A DNA stretch of 64,000 bases, taken from positions 62,001 through 126,000 of the forward strand of contig JAKAWJ010000002.1 of NCBI GenBank assembly GCA_021817005.1, in the 5' to 3' direction. Source of the DNA: an archaeon (GTDB lineage: Archaea > Thermoproteota > Thermoprotei_A > Marsarchaeales > Marsarchaeaceae). A model generated the notes under the pieces. It had not been told where the DNA came from and did not search any database. It was given only the letters and a program-made list of their open reading frames with translations. Made by a program: the position numbers and the translations under genes. This document shows, piece after piece, positions 63,796 to 64,000 of the stretch; position 1 is the stretch's first letter, and each line of letters opens with the position of its first letter.

Positions 63796-64000
63796 GAGAG
63801 ATTATGCCTCCCTTGGTTTTTAAGGCTGACAAAATTTTTATGCGACTCCCGGGGGTAGGGCGACCCCACGCCCTATTCCCAAGTAATTTTTCAAGGAAAA
63901 TCGCGAGGGCTGCCACTTCGGAGTGAGGGTAGTGAGTGACGGCCAGATTGAAATCACTTGCTTGGTAGACTTTACCGTCTACCTTAGAAGAACCGACCAC
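63779..64000 (-). CDS. trm56: tRNA (cytidine-56-2'-O)-methyltransferase aTrm56, C-terminal part (cut by window edge)
   Basis: Only the last 73 residues are inside the window. VGSSKVDGKVYQASDFNLAV followed by THYPHSEVAALAIFLEKLLG matches the C-terminal motif of archaeal Trm56, a SPOUT enzyme that methylates C56 in the tRNA T-loop. The GTG at the very edge is probably not the true start. The stop overlaps the tfe start by 17 bp, and Trm56 and TFE genes are neighbours in other archaea. Confidence 0.82.
   Translation of the reverse strand: MVGSSKVDGKVYQASDFNLAVTHYPHSEVAALAIFLEKLLGNRAWGRPTPGSRIKILSALKTKGGIISRAENY

Overview
The window is archaeal chromosome, most likely from the TACK group and probably a Thaumarchaeota/Nitrososphaeria-type lineage. 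The evidence is archaeal information-processing genes throughout (PCNA, PriS/PriL, GINS, RpoL, RpoF, TFE, TFS, aIF2alpha, aIF5A, aRF1, Csl4, Nop10, TiaS), archaeal lipid genes (CDP-archaeol synthase, GGGP synthase), archaeal 16S and 23S rRNA, and tRNAs with short introns at position 37/38. The exact lineage is an inference; no ammonia-oxidation or other niche-defining genes are present. Base composition is balanced and coding density is high. Many genes start with TTG or GTG about 25-30 nt downstream of an A/T box, the pattern expected of leaderless transcripts. I see no CRISPR array, insertion sequence, integrase or phage gene.

Layout. 1-8.8 kb: tRNA-Ala, a double-length ThyX, a redoxin with a DipZ-like tail, tRNA-Gln, a surface protein, a SIS-like/Trm112-like pair, DUF354, a polyprenyl-phosphate sugar-phosphate transferase and tRNA-Leu. 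8.9-16.8 kb: a DNA-repair and nucleotide-pool block (Hef, thymidylate kinase, HD dNTPase-like protein, XPD-like Fe-S helicase, RecA-like ATPase) ending with CDP-archaeol synthase. 16.9-28.3 kb: the archaeal replication-translation-transcription supercluster. aIF2alpha and nop10 are on the plus strand. On the minus strand L10e-dph2-csl4-rpoL-RNase III-like-tfs is followed by pcna-priL-priS-GINS-L44e-S27e; trm-G10, nob1 and NAD kinase lie upstream. 28.3-34.6 kb: a plus-strand translation/RNA-modification run (aIF5A, SRP54, Pus10, L21e, RpoF, DUF655, KsgA, HemK-like, TrmJ-like). 34.7-43.5 kb: PurB, a decayed PrsW-type protease gene, an intron-containing tRNA-Leu, ThrRS, UMP kinase, aRF1, a DhnA-type aldolase, a metallo-beta-lactamase-fold hydrolase and a small charged ORF.

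43.6-48.6 kb: a minus-strand rRNA operon, 16S then 23S, with no tRNA or 5S in the short spacer and long processing stems around each rRNA. 48.7-54.0 kb: intron-containing tRNA-Ile, tRNA-Ala, a DPM1-like glycosyltransferase, the RNase P RNA gene, a stand-alone RAM domain, TiaS, a class III aminotransferase and initiator tRNA-Met. 54.0-54.9 kb is the longest stretch without a recognised gene and holds strong hairpins. 54.9-64.0 kb: a winged-helix protein, DUF2070, Sec61-beta/SecG, a CBS protein, the lhr-elf1-GGGPS operon, a tiny membrane ORF, a SWIM protein, a metallophosphoesterase, TFE and the 3' end of trm56.

Most genes are ordinary core genes. The points most worth checking are: srp54, which has no ATG/GTG/TTG start that keeps its N domain and instead has an ATT behind a good Shine-Dalgarno sequence; the tandem ThyX, whose halves keep complementary parts of the signature motif; the frameshifted PrsW pseudogene; the unlabelled RNase P RNA; the rRNA processing stems; two very short ORFs; and the structured 0.9 kb gap after initiator tRNA.
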